A DNA stretch of 64,000 nt from Theocolax elegans. Taxonomy: Eukaryota; Arthropoda; Insecta; Hymenoptera; Cerocephalidae. The notes beneath the pieces were generated by a model, which worked only from the letters and a program-made list of their open reading frames with translations, had not been told where the DNA came from and ran no database searches. Of the stretch, positions 22,785 to 35,669 are shown in pieces. A program made the translations under genes and the position numbers. The stretch lies in assembly GCA_026168455.1 (NCBI GenBank), contig CM047426.1, positions 30,191,058-30,255,057 of the forward strand, given 5' to 3'. Numbering within the stretch: position 1 is the stretch's first letter; each line of letters begins with the position of its first letter.

Positions 22785-24555
22785 TCATATTTTAGATTCC
22801 GAAACACTTGCGGTTACGGATTCATTTTTTGTTTTGTCAACGCTAGATTTAGTTAATAGATTAGGATTATTCCAGTCTTCGACTTGCCCATTACCGAATA
22901 AAAGGAATATAAAGTTAGTTGTTAGCGAAACAATAAAGAGAATCCAAAAGACGAGCCTCCATTCGCTTAATGTTTGATTAGGTGTCATTATTCCAATAAT
23001 ATAAGGTGAGGCAATGCCCGTTATGCCAGCTGATATGCCATTGCAAAGAGCCATTAACGTACCCGAATAATTTGGACTTAAGTCAAGTGTGTTTATCATT
23101 ATACTGGGATAAGCGGCTCCCATTACTGACATTGCAATGGAAAACATTGCTGCAACTAAAAATGGATCGCATCCAACATAAGACGCAGCTATAACGAAAC
23201 AAGCCGAGCAAGATAGTGATATTACAGATCCAATCTTCCTGACCCTCGTTATTGAAAAATAATTTTTACTAATGGCAAAATCGGCTAACCAGGAAGTAAT
23301 GAAACTTCCAATCCACATGCACAGATAAACTAACGAATTCAAATATCCATTATTTTGAACGGAAAATTTGAGTACGGAACTTATATACTTTGGCAAATCC
23401 GTCACTATTGTCAAAATTGACCAATTAAATCCGATCATAGCTATAATTGCTGCCCACAAAGGTTTAGACTTTAAAACGCGATTCCAAGGTACTGGTAATG
23501 GTTTATCGTGTCGAAACTCGCTTAATCGATCGTTTAAAAAGTCCGACTCGAATTTAGAAATGAATGGATGCTCCCGTGGATTGTTGTAACAAAGTATTGA
23601 CCAAAATATGTACCACACAACACTGACACCACCGATAAAATAGAAAACAATAGACCACGTGTGAAAGTGATGTAAAATTAAACCTGACACAATGTTTGCG
23701 TATATAGTACCAAGTAACTGTCCTGCATAGACAAAAGTGCCCGTCCTTGATCTTTCTTCTGGTGGTATCCATTGCGATAGTAAAACGTTGATTGCGGGAT
23801 AAGTTACACCTTCTCCTAGACCCATTAATACACGTGTCATGATTAATCCACTCGAATCACTGTAAACTACAGCCAAGGGTGTAATCAAGGTAAAAAGGGC
23901 AGTGAGGAAAATTCCGACTCCATAAGTGTGCTTGCCGCCGTATTTTTCTGCAATGATACCACCGGGTAGATGGGTGATTACGTAGCCCCAATAGAAAGAT
24001 GAAAGTATTAGACCCTGTTAAAAATTAACTAATTTATTCTTGAATATTTTTATTTTTAATTTAATATAATATTTATATAGTTAACGCTAATCAGTGAGAT
24101 ACTTTTATATTTTATACATGATAACCTCTAAATATTTGTAAATAAAATACATTATTGTTTTCAAATATTCTCTTTAGAGGTGAGATTTTGTAGAAATATT
24201 ATTTAAACATCTTTTATCTTACTTGAGTGTGTTCAGTCCATTCGTACATTCCTTGAACGAGTACGGTAGAATTTTCAGTAATATCAGTATCCGAGGGTAA
24301 AGATGGACAACTGTCATCCAAAGTTATTTCTGATTTTGTTGTTACCACCATCTCCGTCATAGTAATAGATAAACAAGCACGCATTGCATAGGCATGGAAC
24401 AATCCAAAAAAGCACATCACAGCGAATACCCATCGTTGACGTACGTTAGCAACTTAAAAGAATTAATAACTTTTACTTTTCACGAGTTGTAATATTTTAT
24501 TGAAAAAAGAATAACGATTAATATACTTACAATACTTAGTCAATGCACTGAACAT
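22785..24555 (-). CDS. SLC17-family MFS transporter (sialin / phosphate cotransporter-like), three exons
   Basis: The coding exons are 24555-24531, 24452-24223 and 24014-22785 on the minus strand, joined by introns of 78 and 208 bp with GTAAGT and GTAAGA donors and AAG and CAG acceptors. The product is 494 residues, the usual size for this family. The first helix follows RQRWVFAVMCFFG (13-25) and contains YAMRACLS with the family-conserved Arg33. The first extracellular loop holds an N-glycosylation site at Asn69. HLPGGIIAEKYGG (100-112) and RVLMGLGEGVTYP (146-158) are SLC17 signatures, with Arg146 and Glu153 matching conserved residues. About 12 membrane helices are expected. Family members move organic or phosphate anions with Na+ or H+. 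The substrate cannot be read from sequence. The frame is intact, so it is probably functional. The 5'UTR is not defined. Confidence 0.93.
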
Positions 24556-25580
24556 ACTTTACGAACGATCGCGATTTCACACAGCTACTGATGACAGATA
24601 AACCAAGTGAGCATTTAGTAAAATTATGTAAATTATCACTTGCTTCGAAGTGTGCCATACGGCTTTCTAATTGGTAGTAAAATTAAATACTTCAAACACG
24701 TTGGCAGATTTCACATTTACTTTTAATTAATTGTCTTTAAATATGACGACATTTATTTCCTTTAAGATAAACGGCTGTTAATAAATTAATAACTAATTAA
24801 CTTCTACAATATTAAATTCTAATGACTAGTTTGTCTATCTTTGAATAATCATTTACTTTATATATATATTTTTAATAATATATTAGTTATTTAATTATAT
24901 ACTTTTATAACAGTTTAAGCTTAATTTCAGTAAAACGTGTAATACTTATAAGTTATGTAGCCGCATATAATTAGACATATAACTTACATTTTTTCTCTTT
25001 TTGAATCAATTCATCTATGTTTTAAACGCACGTAGTACGGTCTACAAATTTAAGTTTGAATTTAAGTTTAGTTGAAGCATGTCGGTATTTCAATGAGCAA
25101 GGGCACATATGCTAAACCTTTACCTTCCCTGGTACGCTGGTGCTTTCTGATCTTCTGACAGCAGGCGCTCTTTTCCGGTGAAAAGCAGCCTACATGCTAA
25201 GGCTTACGCGAGGAACGGGTGAGCTAAACCGGACAACCTTCGCGTATAACAGTTGGTCGACGACAAAAATCAGCAAGTCTGATGAATTCAAGTAGGAAGG
25301 GTCTTCCTATCCTGGTTTCACTCCCCTACCAAAGTAGATAGAGTCAGGATTGATTAGACAGGTACTTTTACGGACAAATGTTCCCAAACACTTTGAAGCA
25401 CAAAACTGATAAAATCGCGATTACCCTTTTGAGCTCCAAGGTTTATGTAAACTACGCATACCCTTTCGTTTAACAAAAAAATGGAGAATTATATATATTA
25501 TTTACTTTTATGTAACATAAACTTCTAACTTTTCCTTGCGCTGATAAATTATTGTCAAAGTATATGATACTCATACAGGT

Positions 25581-25583
<3 letters not shown>
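24556..25583. other. Upstream flank of the transporter, no supported gene
   Basis: 24600-25030 is AT-rich. 25080-25450 is a GC-richer island about 0.5-0.9 kb upstream of the transporter start, with no open frame. It could be regulatory, but no specific motif was identified. Confidence 0.4.

Positions 25584-25625
<42 letters not shown>
25584..25625. repeat. (TA)n microsatellite at left end of the palindrome
   Basis: A perfect TA run of about 42 bp that abuts the GGGGTATTCC end of the large palindrome. A shorter, less perfect TA run abuts the other end (26622-26642). Confidence 0.95.
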
Positions 25626-25627
<2 letters not shown>

Positions 25628-26621
25628 GGTATTCCACGTGAAGTGGTCCGATCAAAATTTTAAAATGCCCCAAATTTTGGGTACACATTGCAAATGTTTT
25701 TCAGAATACAGAAAAAAATTTTTAGGTACTGGAATTTATTAGTTCAAAAGTTATTCTAACCTCAAAAAGTGAACTTTTTCCAGTTTTTTTCAACACCAGC
25801 TGGGTTCATCGCTATTTAACTCAAAATCTATCAACTTTTACTATAGAACATTATATGTAACATTCGTTGCTAATTATGTCTAGAATTTATCCTTCTGGGT
25901 TAGAATTTCTAATTTCAAGGTAAATGTTAGATAAACTACATGTCAATATTCAACTTGAAAAAAAACTAACTTCGCCACAATTGATTTTTTTATCCAAAAG
26001 TCCAAAAGAAAGCTTGGAGCAATACCTTTCAAATGGTCTGTAGCATTTTTATGGCCATCAATTCTGCAAGAAGTTATGATAATTTAAAGAAAGACAAAAA
26101 ATTCACAAAAATTAACATGGTATTTCCCATTTAAATTTTTAAAAAAATTTCGTCTTTCTTTAAATTATCATAACTTTTTACAGAATTGAAGGCCATAAAA
26201 ATGCTACAGACCATTTGAAAGGTATTGCTCCAAGCCTTCTTTTGGACTTTTGGATAAAAAAATCAATTGTGGCGAAGTTAGTTTTTTTTCAAGTTGAATA
26301 TTGACATGTAGTTTATCTAACATTTACCTTGAAATTAGAAATTCTAACCCAGAAGGATAAATTCTAGACATAATTAGCAACGAATGTTACATATAATGAT
26401 CTATAGTAAAAGTTGATAGATTTTGAGTTAAATAGCGATGAACCCAGCTGGTGTTGAAAAAAACTGGAAAAAGTTCACTTTTTGAGGTTAGAATAACTTT
26501 TGAACTAATAAATTCCAGTACCTAAAAATTTTTTTCTGTATTCTGAAAAACATTTGCAATGTGTACCCAAAATTTGGGGCATTTTAAAATTTTGATCGGA
26601 CCACTTCACGTGGAATACCCC
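25626..26621. mobile_element. 996-bp near-perfect palindromic element
   Basis: The left arm (25626-26095) and right arm (26152-26621) are reverse complements of about 470 bp, in strict register throughout: paired positions always sum to 52247. Only a few mismatches were seen, for example near 25852/26395, 26008/26239, 26067/26180 and 26070-26071/26176-26177. The centre is a 56-bp A/T-rich spacer. The ends are GGGGTATTCCACGTG and CACGTGGAATACCCC, next to TA repeats, which suggests a TA target site. There is no coding frame beyond mirror-image short frames. It is most likely a non-autonomous foldback-type DNA element. The superfamily was not identified. Confidence 0.85.
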
Positions 26622-26642
26622 ATATATATATATGTATATATA

Positions 26643-27780
26643 ATACAATTAAGTTATATTTTAGGTTCTATTTTGTATTTTATTAATCCTACAAAAATTA
26701 ACTATCTAATACATTATCTAATAGTTAGTTTGGTTTTGGCAAAGGATATAATAAACATTAAAATTTATCTACCACTTATAGTTTTAATAAAATCTGTTTT
26801 AATAACATTTTTAACATAAAAAGTGTAATTTAAGTAGTTGTTTAAAAAAAAAGAAAAATTTGAAGATATTTTTCATTGAATCACTTAGCAACCGTACCCC
26901 AATACACAGTTGCGAGTTCATGTAGAGGAGAAGAAAATTTCTTGGCTCGACGTGGTAATGGGATTGCGCGCCACGAAAATATGTTGGGCGGAAGACTCTA
27001 GAGAACGGCAGAATTTCATACATCGGACCTGAATTACGGCTGCGGCTTCGAACGGATTCGAAAATCGAAGGGCCGAGGCTCTCGAGATTCGTGCGGAGGC
27101 GGTGGGTATGAGGTATAGGGACCGGTGTGATTGATTTTGCATACGACACGGATTGGACAGGTTTGAGAAATTGAACTGCCTCTCCGGCTTGCCCTCGAGC
27201 GCCTCTCGCCCTCACTCTCTTTCGCTCTTGGCCTTTGTCGCACCGTATATATACTTTGCTCTGACTCTCGGCTCGGACGCCGAGAGAGCTAACGAGAAAC
27301 GGGAAAAGATACATATATATGTATATATATGTATATATATTTACGAATATTCACAGACACGTATTGCTTCATATGTGTACGAGGTCAGGAGTGAGTATAT
27401 ACACGAAAGTTTCCCATCTTGAGCGTACGCTTCTTTTTCATCCTGACTCCTTTTTAGATATTGAAGGGGATTGGCCCAACGATTTGCACGAGCTTGATCG
27501 GACATATTTATGACTTCCGCTAGCACACATTTTACACTTGACTTTTTTCTGCCAATCTCTATCCGGAGAATCGTTCGAGTCCGCTTCTTTTTTGCTTTCT
27601 AGCTGTTTATTAACATAAGTAGCTATACATGTACACATACACCAAATAAATAGTTCATAACGATTTATGTACAAAGAACACTTTATGTGAAAGCAAAGGC
27701 AACTAATTCATTCCATAATGCATCCTTTATCTTCTACTTCAAAATATTATATACATCACCATTGTCGATGATATATACAC
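26643..27780. other. AT-rich DNA and one GC-richer island, no supported gene
   Basis: 26640-26880 is AT-rich. 26880-27540 is a GC-richer island with overlapping low-complexity frames on both strands, of which the longest (167 residues, minus strand) is Arg/Ser-rich and unrecognised. A TATATG run lies at about 27311-27340. Confidence 0.5.
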
Positions 27781-28259
27781 GAGCGGTTCTTTGTTAAATC
27801 AAGACACATTTTTTCTATATATTTAAGAAAACTTTCTACACATTTTTATGTAAAAATACCTAAATATTTTTTTTAGCTACAAATAACATTAAGTTTTTTA
27901 AAAATATATTGTCCAACATCATTAAGCGTACCATTACAATTTAACATTAAAAATAGATCTTGGAAATTATGATAAAAACCGTCGTTGCTCTAATCTACCC
28001 CTTCGAAAAAATGCATGGCAGTAACTTCAAACATACTTTTAATGATGCGTCAGTTGGTTTTTAAAAACTTTATATTATTCGCAATTAGGTATTTGGATAT
28101 ATTTACAGTGCATTAGCTATTTTGAATTAGAGAAGGTAATAAATAGAATAACCTATAATAAAATAACCAGTTTTGACTTTCAATATCTCCTTACCAAAAT
28201 GTGTGGGGGAAAAAATATTTTAATCAATATTTCGGTTATGGTTTGACAGAGAACTGCCC
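27781..28259. mobile_element. Terminal-inverted-repeat element, about 480 bp
   Basis: The left end GAGCGGTTCTTTGTTAAATC is matched by the inverted right end, which reads GGGCAGTTCTCTGTCAAACC on the minus strand. About 15 of the first 20 bases agree. The inner part is shared with the diverged copy at 38181-38590, including the TAACTTCAAA-ATACTTTT and CATTxAGxGTACC blocks. It has no coding frame. The target duplication is unclear, so the exact ends may be a few bases off. Confidence 0.55.
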
Positions 28260-28343
28260 ACATATGTATTGTTTATAATGCTTATGTATATCTATATATT
28301 TTTATATTAACATTAACTTTTAAAGATTTTGTGTATAAAACAT

Positions 28344-28885
28344 AATATCGGTCTGTCCGAACTAAGTGCTTTACTTTAGAATAAAGCAGGCTCATTGTGC
28401 TCTTTATCCACTATGATTGGTTGGTGGAATTTCCCAGAACACGGCCTTTCAAAAAAATTAAAGGCGCTATGCGTTCTCGATCTCCAGCTTGGACTCCCCA
28501 ATAAGGAACTGGAGATCTTACCAGCTTACCTTAGAGGTATGTCGCAAGATGAACCGCGACGCCAGCAAGATGTTATGCGGCTATATATACATATATATAG
28601 AAAAGAAACGACGATCTCTCTAACGAGTGTAGAGAGATTAGTCGTCTCCATCTAGCGGTGAGAAAAACAATCAGCCAAAATGCGACGTATTAGACCGAGT
28701 CGCAAATTATTTAAAATAAAAATGAATTTATCGTTTGGTGATATGTATATATGTATATAATATATAATATCGGTCTCCGAACTAAACGCTTATTTTTAGA
28801 TCAACCTACAATAGTGAAAATAGAGAAGTTTACAATGAACTTTCTCTAATTTAAAATTAGATTTTTATTCGGATAGACCGAAATA
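28344..28885. mobile_element. Inverted-repeat element with an inner duplicate end
   Basis: Three copies of one end sequence occur: ATATCGGTCTGTCCGAAC at 28344-28362, a direct near-copy lacking two bases at 28768-28785, and an inverted copy (TTCGGATAGACCGAAA) at about 28867-28883. The 28768-28883 part alone looks like a MITE of about 115 bp, while the outer pair spans about 540 bp. The 28395-28655 part is GC-richer and open in one frame (86 residues) without recognisable homology. Confidence 0.45.
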
Positions 28886-31800
28886 AATTTATATATTTTT
28901 ATAAAAACATAAGTGTTGATTAAGCACAAATGTTTACTTAATTTAACGATGATAATATTTTATTTAATTAGGCACTGATCTAATATTTAATTTAAATTAT
29001 TAATGTACATATTAATGTGTTTTAATTACATACGTACAATTAAATAAGAATTATGTAACGTGTTTACAATTAATAAATTATTGATGATTCATTAGTCTTG
29101 AGATGGAGGACGTTGCAACTTTAATAAATGTTATTTTAGTAAATCTGTCAATATATTTATAATCGTCATAACAATGTTTTTTAAACGTGTACACTATATA
29201 TACAGTGTAAAACTAATTATGTGTATAATTAAATTGAAAACGAACAGTAATGAGTGTAGTACAGTAATCACAAACCAAGAAAAAAAATTAATTTATTGAT
29301 GATTAAGGAAAAGTACAGGTGTAAATAAATTGAATTAACAAATAAATTAAAAAAACATAAGATAATTAAACGTGTGTATATGTGGGAGAGTTTGTACGTA
29401 TAAACGATTATAATAAAAGTAAAATTTTGCAATTGGTTTAATGAATCTCTAAATAGGATATGGAAATAAGGAAACTTGAGCTACAGATGAAAAACCTAGT
29501 ATAAAGGTATCCAAGTGAGATGGGTTTTCGACCCCTCATCCATATCTATTTTCATTTCCTCGTATTCGTACACAAAAGCCGCCCTGTCCAAACCCATCAA
29601 ACCCTTTTTGATTTCTATTCCGGTCAGCGCGTCCCGATAAGCACGCGACGTTCGGTATCCCGATCACGCGTTAACGTTCGCGTGGTGCTGCTTCGCTATC
29701 CCCTTTAATACCTTTAAACGAACTTGGACTATACGCACGAAATCGAGATTTGGTGCCCCACACGGCGCAAAATAAAGGGCTGACATGTGTACGCGCCGCG
29801 CGTCTTCCGAGGAAGCTCCATAAAGAACCCAGGAAGAAGAGGGAGCCTGGATTCTTGCCGCCACCGCTGCCGCCATCGCATGAGGGATGACTGAGCGAGT
29901 CGGTTAAACGGGCGTCTTCTTTCATAAATTTCCAGGGGGAGCCCCCTGAATAAAGGTTTAGAATAAATCGTTTCGTCCGTTATCCACTCCGACGTCGAGA
30001 GCAAGATAACGCTTGGTTTTCTTTATAAAACGCGGAGAATGTTATACGCGCTATACGCGTTTCAAAATATCATCCGCTTGATGATTTTCAATAGGACGAT
30101 TTACAGCTGCGAACCCATGCATGTTACTCTTTATTCCTTCTCCCCCATATATCGAGATTCTTTCGAATCAGCGGAATTTCATCGTTTTTATGTCTTGTAG
30201 GGGCTTCACTTAACTCCTACTAAATTAAAATAATTGAATTATCTCATCGGCTTTTAACAATTTTTTATTTTACATCGCATCGTTACAAATCATCAAATTA
30301 CGTTTACTTATCATTATTAAATTGCGCACTTCCTATTTATTCAGATGCATAGAGATTTTCTCAATATAGACGTGTAAATTATAATAAATTTTAGTGATAT
30401 CTGTATTTTTTATATAATAATTGTACTTCACAATTATTATTCGTTTTCATTAAAAAAGATAATAAGTGTTAGTGAGTCAGCAATTTCTTTTAGGTTTCAT
30501 TTGGCACATGCGTCAATATTTTTAACTTTACAATTAATATTATCTTCTTTATTGTTTCAGCTGACACTGAACAACGCAACTGTAAATATTGCTGCTCGAT
30601 ATTCGCCATCAATAACAAAACACGTTCTCAGTTTGCATTAACGTAAACAAGGTACTTAATAGATTTTTTATATATGAATATGCAGAAAATTTTTTTATTT
30701 AATGTTCACATGACTTATTGTAGTATTTTCGTAAACTAAAGGACCCGGAAAAGGGGCAAACTCAATACCGAAAAAAATTGCAATGTCATTTTCAAGTTTA
30801 AAGTCTATGCAGTATATTCGAAATATTTTAGTTGTTCTAATGTGTAATGTAGGTTTTATTTTTTTAAGTTCAAGTGAAATTTTAATCGATAAAATACGTA
30901 AATAGTATTAATTTTATTATTATATGATTAACATGTGGATTGTGTAAAATAAATATTTCCTTATAATTTAAAGTTCAATAGCTTCTATTAAAAATAATTT
31001 AAAATATATAAATAACGGTTTTTGACAAAATGTTTAATTTAGTGCCTGCTATTGAAATATCAACGATTATGCAGTTCTTGCATTACATTACATTTAACAA
31101 TATGTGTTTTTTTTAATAACTTTTCTTGGTATTTTTTTAAGTACTAACAATTTCATTAACGATGACAATTAAACTTTTTTCTAATTATATATTTTTTAAA
31201 ATAAATTTTTTTCACAGTCAAATTTTCTTTAAGTATTGGAAAAATAAATATAAATTTTTTTTCTAGTTTGGCCTAAAACTCATATATCTTTTAACAACAT
31301 TTAATGAAGTATTCCATTGTTTTTTTTCATATACATTGCTATTCAACATTGTAATAAAACAAGGAGTTGACTTAAAAAATTAATTAAATATATATTAATG
31401 CTTTGATTATAATAAGTATTCATATTTAACTCTTTCCAGAAGTGTTAAGTTGTTGATTTACAATTTCTAGCATTAATTTTTACACTTTAGGATTTAGATA
31501 AGAAAATAACCGTAAAAAAATATTAAAAACCCCGTAAGAAATTTGGTTTTTATTAAACAGTTTCAAACACATCGTACATATTGATCAGTCGAAACTACTT
31601 CTACAATGAGTTATTTGGTACTTTAGTATTTTGTCGTTTTATTATATGATAGGTGATAAATAAATGCGTCGTCATTTGAGTCAATGATAAATTAAGTTTA
31701 TTGTATTTTCTAGAAAAGAAGTAACGACATTAAAAACCCTACGGATTTGAACAGTGTCTGCTTTATCTTTTTATACGCAATGCTTTAGCCTTTTGGTGTT

Positions 31801-32243
31801 TTACTTAAAACTGAAATTGTTTTTTGATACTAACATAAATGATCTTGTCTAAATTAAAAATTCTTTTACGAGATTGACTCTTGCGTGGCTTCATCTTTAT
31901 CCTCATCGGCTAGGTCTGAGTATTGTCGACAGTGTGAAATGAAAAGAGTTAAAATTGTGTTAAATAAAGAATAATAAATAATAGTTAAAACCACAATAAA
32001 TTGCAAGCACTTTAATAGGTAGTATAACAGTATTTCACCTTTCACCCAGATGCCACCCATCACCACCTACCGCCACCCATCGAAAGCTTTTTAAGAAGAA
32101 CATAAAAAATGTATATATAATATATATGAAAAATTTATTCTATCTATCTTGGAACAACCTTAATATTACATTTTGAAACATAAATAATTGTGTTTTTTTG
32201 TGGTTATGTTGATTGAAAAAACAAACATTTATCTTAAAAACAG
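28886..32243. other. AT-rich DNA with one GC-richer island, no supported gene
   Basis: An island at about 29500-30030 carries only overlapping low-complexity frames. The rest is strongly AT-rich. Positions 32047-32085 contain a short tandem of CCACCCATC-type units. Confidence 0.5.
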
Positions 32244-32325
32244 ACATTTTTTTATTATTTTAACGATACTCTGTTTATGCTCCCAAGTTGGTGCTAATCA
32301 GCGATGGAGGTCATACATTTTGACT
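32244..32325 (-). repeat. Dispersed repeat family, copy 2
   Basis: On the minus strand it reads GACCTCCATCGCTGATTAGC, then CACCAACTTGGGAGCATAAA, then a GTTAAAATAATAAAAAAA-type tail, matching copy 1 at 5727-5807 block for block. A weak plus-strand echo (TTGCTGAT, ACGTTAAAA) at about 32347-32375 may be the other end of the same element. Confidence 0.6.
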
Positions 32326-33480
32326 AAACTCATTAATTTTGTCGATCATTGCTGATAATAAAAACGTTAAAAAAAATTAAAAAATCATATATTTATGAAA
32401 AAATATATATACAATTTTTTGTAGCTAACGCAGAACACCCTTACAATAACGTTCTAAAATTTTAATAATCAGTTTTAGGTTATATGTTCCAAAATCCACT
32501 AGAAAGTATTTTTTATTGTACCCATTAATATTTTTCACATTTTTTTATTATAAAGGTGGAAGAAAAAATATAATGTGATAGACAAGGTTTTTTAGATTCC
32601 CAGCTAGAAGAAAATTTTTTTAGCATTTAGGACCTGTCTTACCCTTTATTTTAAGACCCAACAAGCATTTTTTGAAAAAATTAGAGGCTTTTTGACTATT
32701 TTGTTCCCTTTAAATCATAGAAAATTAATTAATAATTTATTTTCGCTAATGCAGTAATAAAATGTATAAATATATCAGTTATAAGAAAGTTGATAAATTT
32801 AATCAATGAATTTATTAATTATATTGTTATATTTATATACTGAATTTTACTTCGTAAAAAAAGTGTATACTCGCATATTTTTATCATATAAGTTAACGAG
32901 ATTTTATTTGTATTCCTTCTATATTTTTAGTTTTCCATGTCGCTTGTTCTTTCTTTACACCAATCGTCTCCATCGATTATTATACGATACACTCGTCGCC
33001 TACGGCAGTCAACCTTACGGAAAGCGTGGAAGGTATAACGATATCATACATAACCCCATGCCGAACTCACATAAATATTCTAATAACTTTGGAAACTAAT
33101 ATGATTGCATTCAGCGGGAATAATATCCTGTTTCGAGAAGACGCGACTTGTTTACGGAATACGTAATGCCTAAAATTGGTTCTATATTGTTTAGACGCGT
33201 TTCCATTCCGTTGCATAAAAATGCACTTGGAATAAAATTATGAATTTTAAAAAAGTAAATTAATACAGATGTTCCGTATCATTAAAGGTAATTTCGTAAA
33301 TTATTTAAATTATTTAAAGTGATAATTAATTTATTGTAATAAGATATACGTTTAAATTTATGTACAAATTTATTTATCTGTACATAATGTCCAAGAAATG
33401 TTATTTTAAATATTAGTTAGTGGTTGAACAGCGGTCGTGAACATAAATTTTCAAAATAGGTACTCGAATGAATTTGTAAT
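32326..33480. other. AT-rich DNA, no supported gene
   Basis: It is empty apart from a 97-residue plus-strand frame (32806-33099). The later part of that frame, after an AG acceptor-like site at 32929-32930, contains QPYGKRGRYND. That resembles an amidation plus dibasic processing site, but it is too weak to call a gene. Confidence 0.3.
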
Positions 33481-35629
33481 TTAAGTCCACCAAGACACGT
33501 TGATAAAGAGAACAAGGAAGTGGGATTGAAAACAAAAGGCCGACGTTTCAATTAAGGCCCTTATTAGTTAGCAATAATAGGCAAGCTGACTCCTTCGGCC
33601 CACCGAGAGAAAGTGAGGGAGAGAGGTCGCATTTACCATTCCAGAGCTTTTCAGTGCTTAGTACGGGGCACAAGGTCCGCTAGAGTTGTTTGCGCTCAGT
33701 CCGGCTCTTACGATATTAAGGGCTGACTAGGCACTCGGCCGCCTAACTCCTTCCCAAACAGCGACGCGCTTATGCCCTCTTTCTGCCCCCGAGGCTCTTC
33801 CTCGACCGTACCCTCCTGTCTCTCCGGGACCTGGGACCTGACCTGTTGGTCGTTAAGTCGATTGATTTTCTCGAGAGTCTCCTTTCTCGTTACCTATACC
33901 AATCCTGGGATCATATATGGACGCCCGGACCAAGCAGCTGCATCCTTACACTTTGTAAAACTCACCACGGCACGATCATGGATTGTTGAATTGCAGAGTG
34001 CGCAACCTCGGTATATATTTACTAAGCATTACACCGATATACTAGAGGCGCTAGGCTAAGAAGTCGTTTTACGACCAAGCATTATCGGGCTTCCCCCTTG
34101 CTTCACCATCTTCTCCATTGGTACTTTTCCGAAGTTACCTTATTACGCGGCTCGGAGCTGTAAAACCGACCGTTTGGCTTCCCAGTTCCTTACGCTCGCT
34201 TTTTTTTTGTTTAGACTCCTGGCCTCACGAGTTCTTCGACCTTAATTTAGCGATCCTGATCCTGAATACAATTAAACTTTATACGCCTACACGTGCATCT
34301 CCATCATAAAATCTTTCTTGTGTACGTTCAGATTATTCGAGATAAGTAGATATGTATTTCGACGTCGTATCGTCGTATTTATAGGCCTCTAAAGTCACTT
34401 GAGTATAGAAAAAGAAAGGGACGTTTACGTCTAATTATATTAAAAATTTATAATAAAAAGCCATTAATAATATGTCGTTCTAGATAATTGTAAACAGATT
34501 AATGGAATTTATGTGCCATATGCAATTTAACAACCGAATAACTTTTTCAACTTCAATTAATAAGCTATTTATAATATGTTTAAATTTGAATGTTATATTA
34601 ATTAATAAGGATTTAAAATACAGTCTAATTATCATATAAGAAGAATCATGTATAACATCCTCGATATATTATTTGGCTAGGAGAAAAGAACACGAGCACC
34701 TCGCCCGCAAAACCTTATCAACCAGCCTGCGTGTTTCCTAGCGACCTCAACAAAAGCCTCTTTATACGGCTATTCATTGCGTAGTCGGTGCCATATCACG
34801 TCTATGCGAATTTCGCGGCTCGTCCGGGTGTCGCCGCGCTTACGATACGCAAAACCAAGGTTGGGGAGACCAGCACGACATCTTGTATTGTCAGATACCG
34901 GCTACACGACAAATTCATAATTGCGTTAATGCGGGTGCGCGTATAGTCCCCTTGGCGAGGTTTGCGGCAAGAGGAGCCTTCCTTCGCGTCTGCTTCTTTG
35001 GAGGCTCGTTAATCTTCGCCCGGAATTAATCCCTGAGAAAGTCCCGCACACCATTGTGCATTCTTAGTCGATGAATTGTTAATTAAATTACTGGATGCAT
35101 CTAAAGAGTTTTATATATAAATTTTGGGTTACGATCATATAAATTTAAGAATTTTTCATTTTATTAGACACCGTAATTTACGTAACTATATAACAATACA
35201 CACTGGTTTTAATTGTAAAAAAAGGATGTGACATATTATTACAATGATAACAAAATATAAAAAAACTTTGATATTCAATAATTTAATGCGCGGCAATAAA
35301 ATGATGGCTATTAGGCACTCGAAATAAAATGTATAATAAACAATAATTATGAAAATTCATAAGACGGTGTATGGTACAGAGGACGTTATAGACGGTAAGA
35401 AAAGTTTGAAAGACCATTAAATAATTCTCTCACACCTATAATCAAAGAGTACGCGTGGTTGGTTGCGCGAAGCGCTTAAAAAAGCACATCCAGATAATAG
35501 AGCCATTAAATCGAGCAGCTTCCAGCGAATCACACACACGCTTGCGCGCTTACCCCTTAATTATCATAAACGTCGGCTCTCGAGCGGGGAAGATTGGAGC
35601 TTTACACACCCGACGATAGCTCTGCAGAG
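33480..35629. other. GC-richer islands in AT-rich DNA, no supported gene
   Basis: Islands lie at about 33480-34330 and 34660-35060. Frames here translate CT-rich DNA into Ser/Leu/Pro-rich strings and match nothing recognised. Confidence 0.5.
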
Positions 35630-35669
35630 GTGAGAGGGAGGAGAGGGAGAGAGAGGGAGAGAGAGAGGG
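35630..35669. repeat. GA-rich microsatellite
   Basis: Interrupted GAGAGG/GA units, about 40 bp, inside a GC-richer island. Confidence 0.85.

Noticed and set aside
25470..26819. Two frames with identical first 24 residues on opposite strands (25470-25688 minus, 26559-26819 plus)
   Set aside because: They are mirror images created by the palindrome. They differ after entering the TA tracts and show no protein-like features.
26811..27314. 167-residue minus-strand frame
   Set aside because: Low-complexity Arg/Ser-rich translation with overlapping frames on both strands and a poly-Phe stretch from an A-run. No domain.
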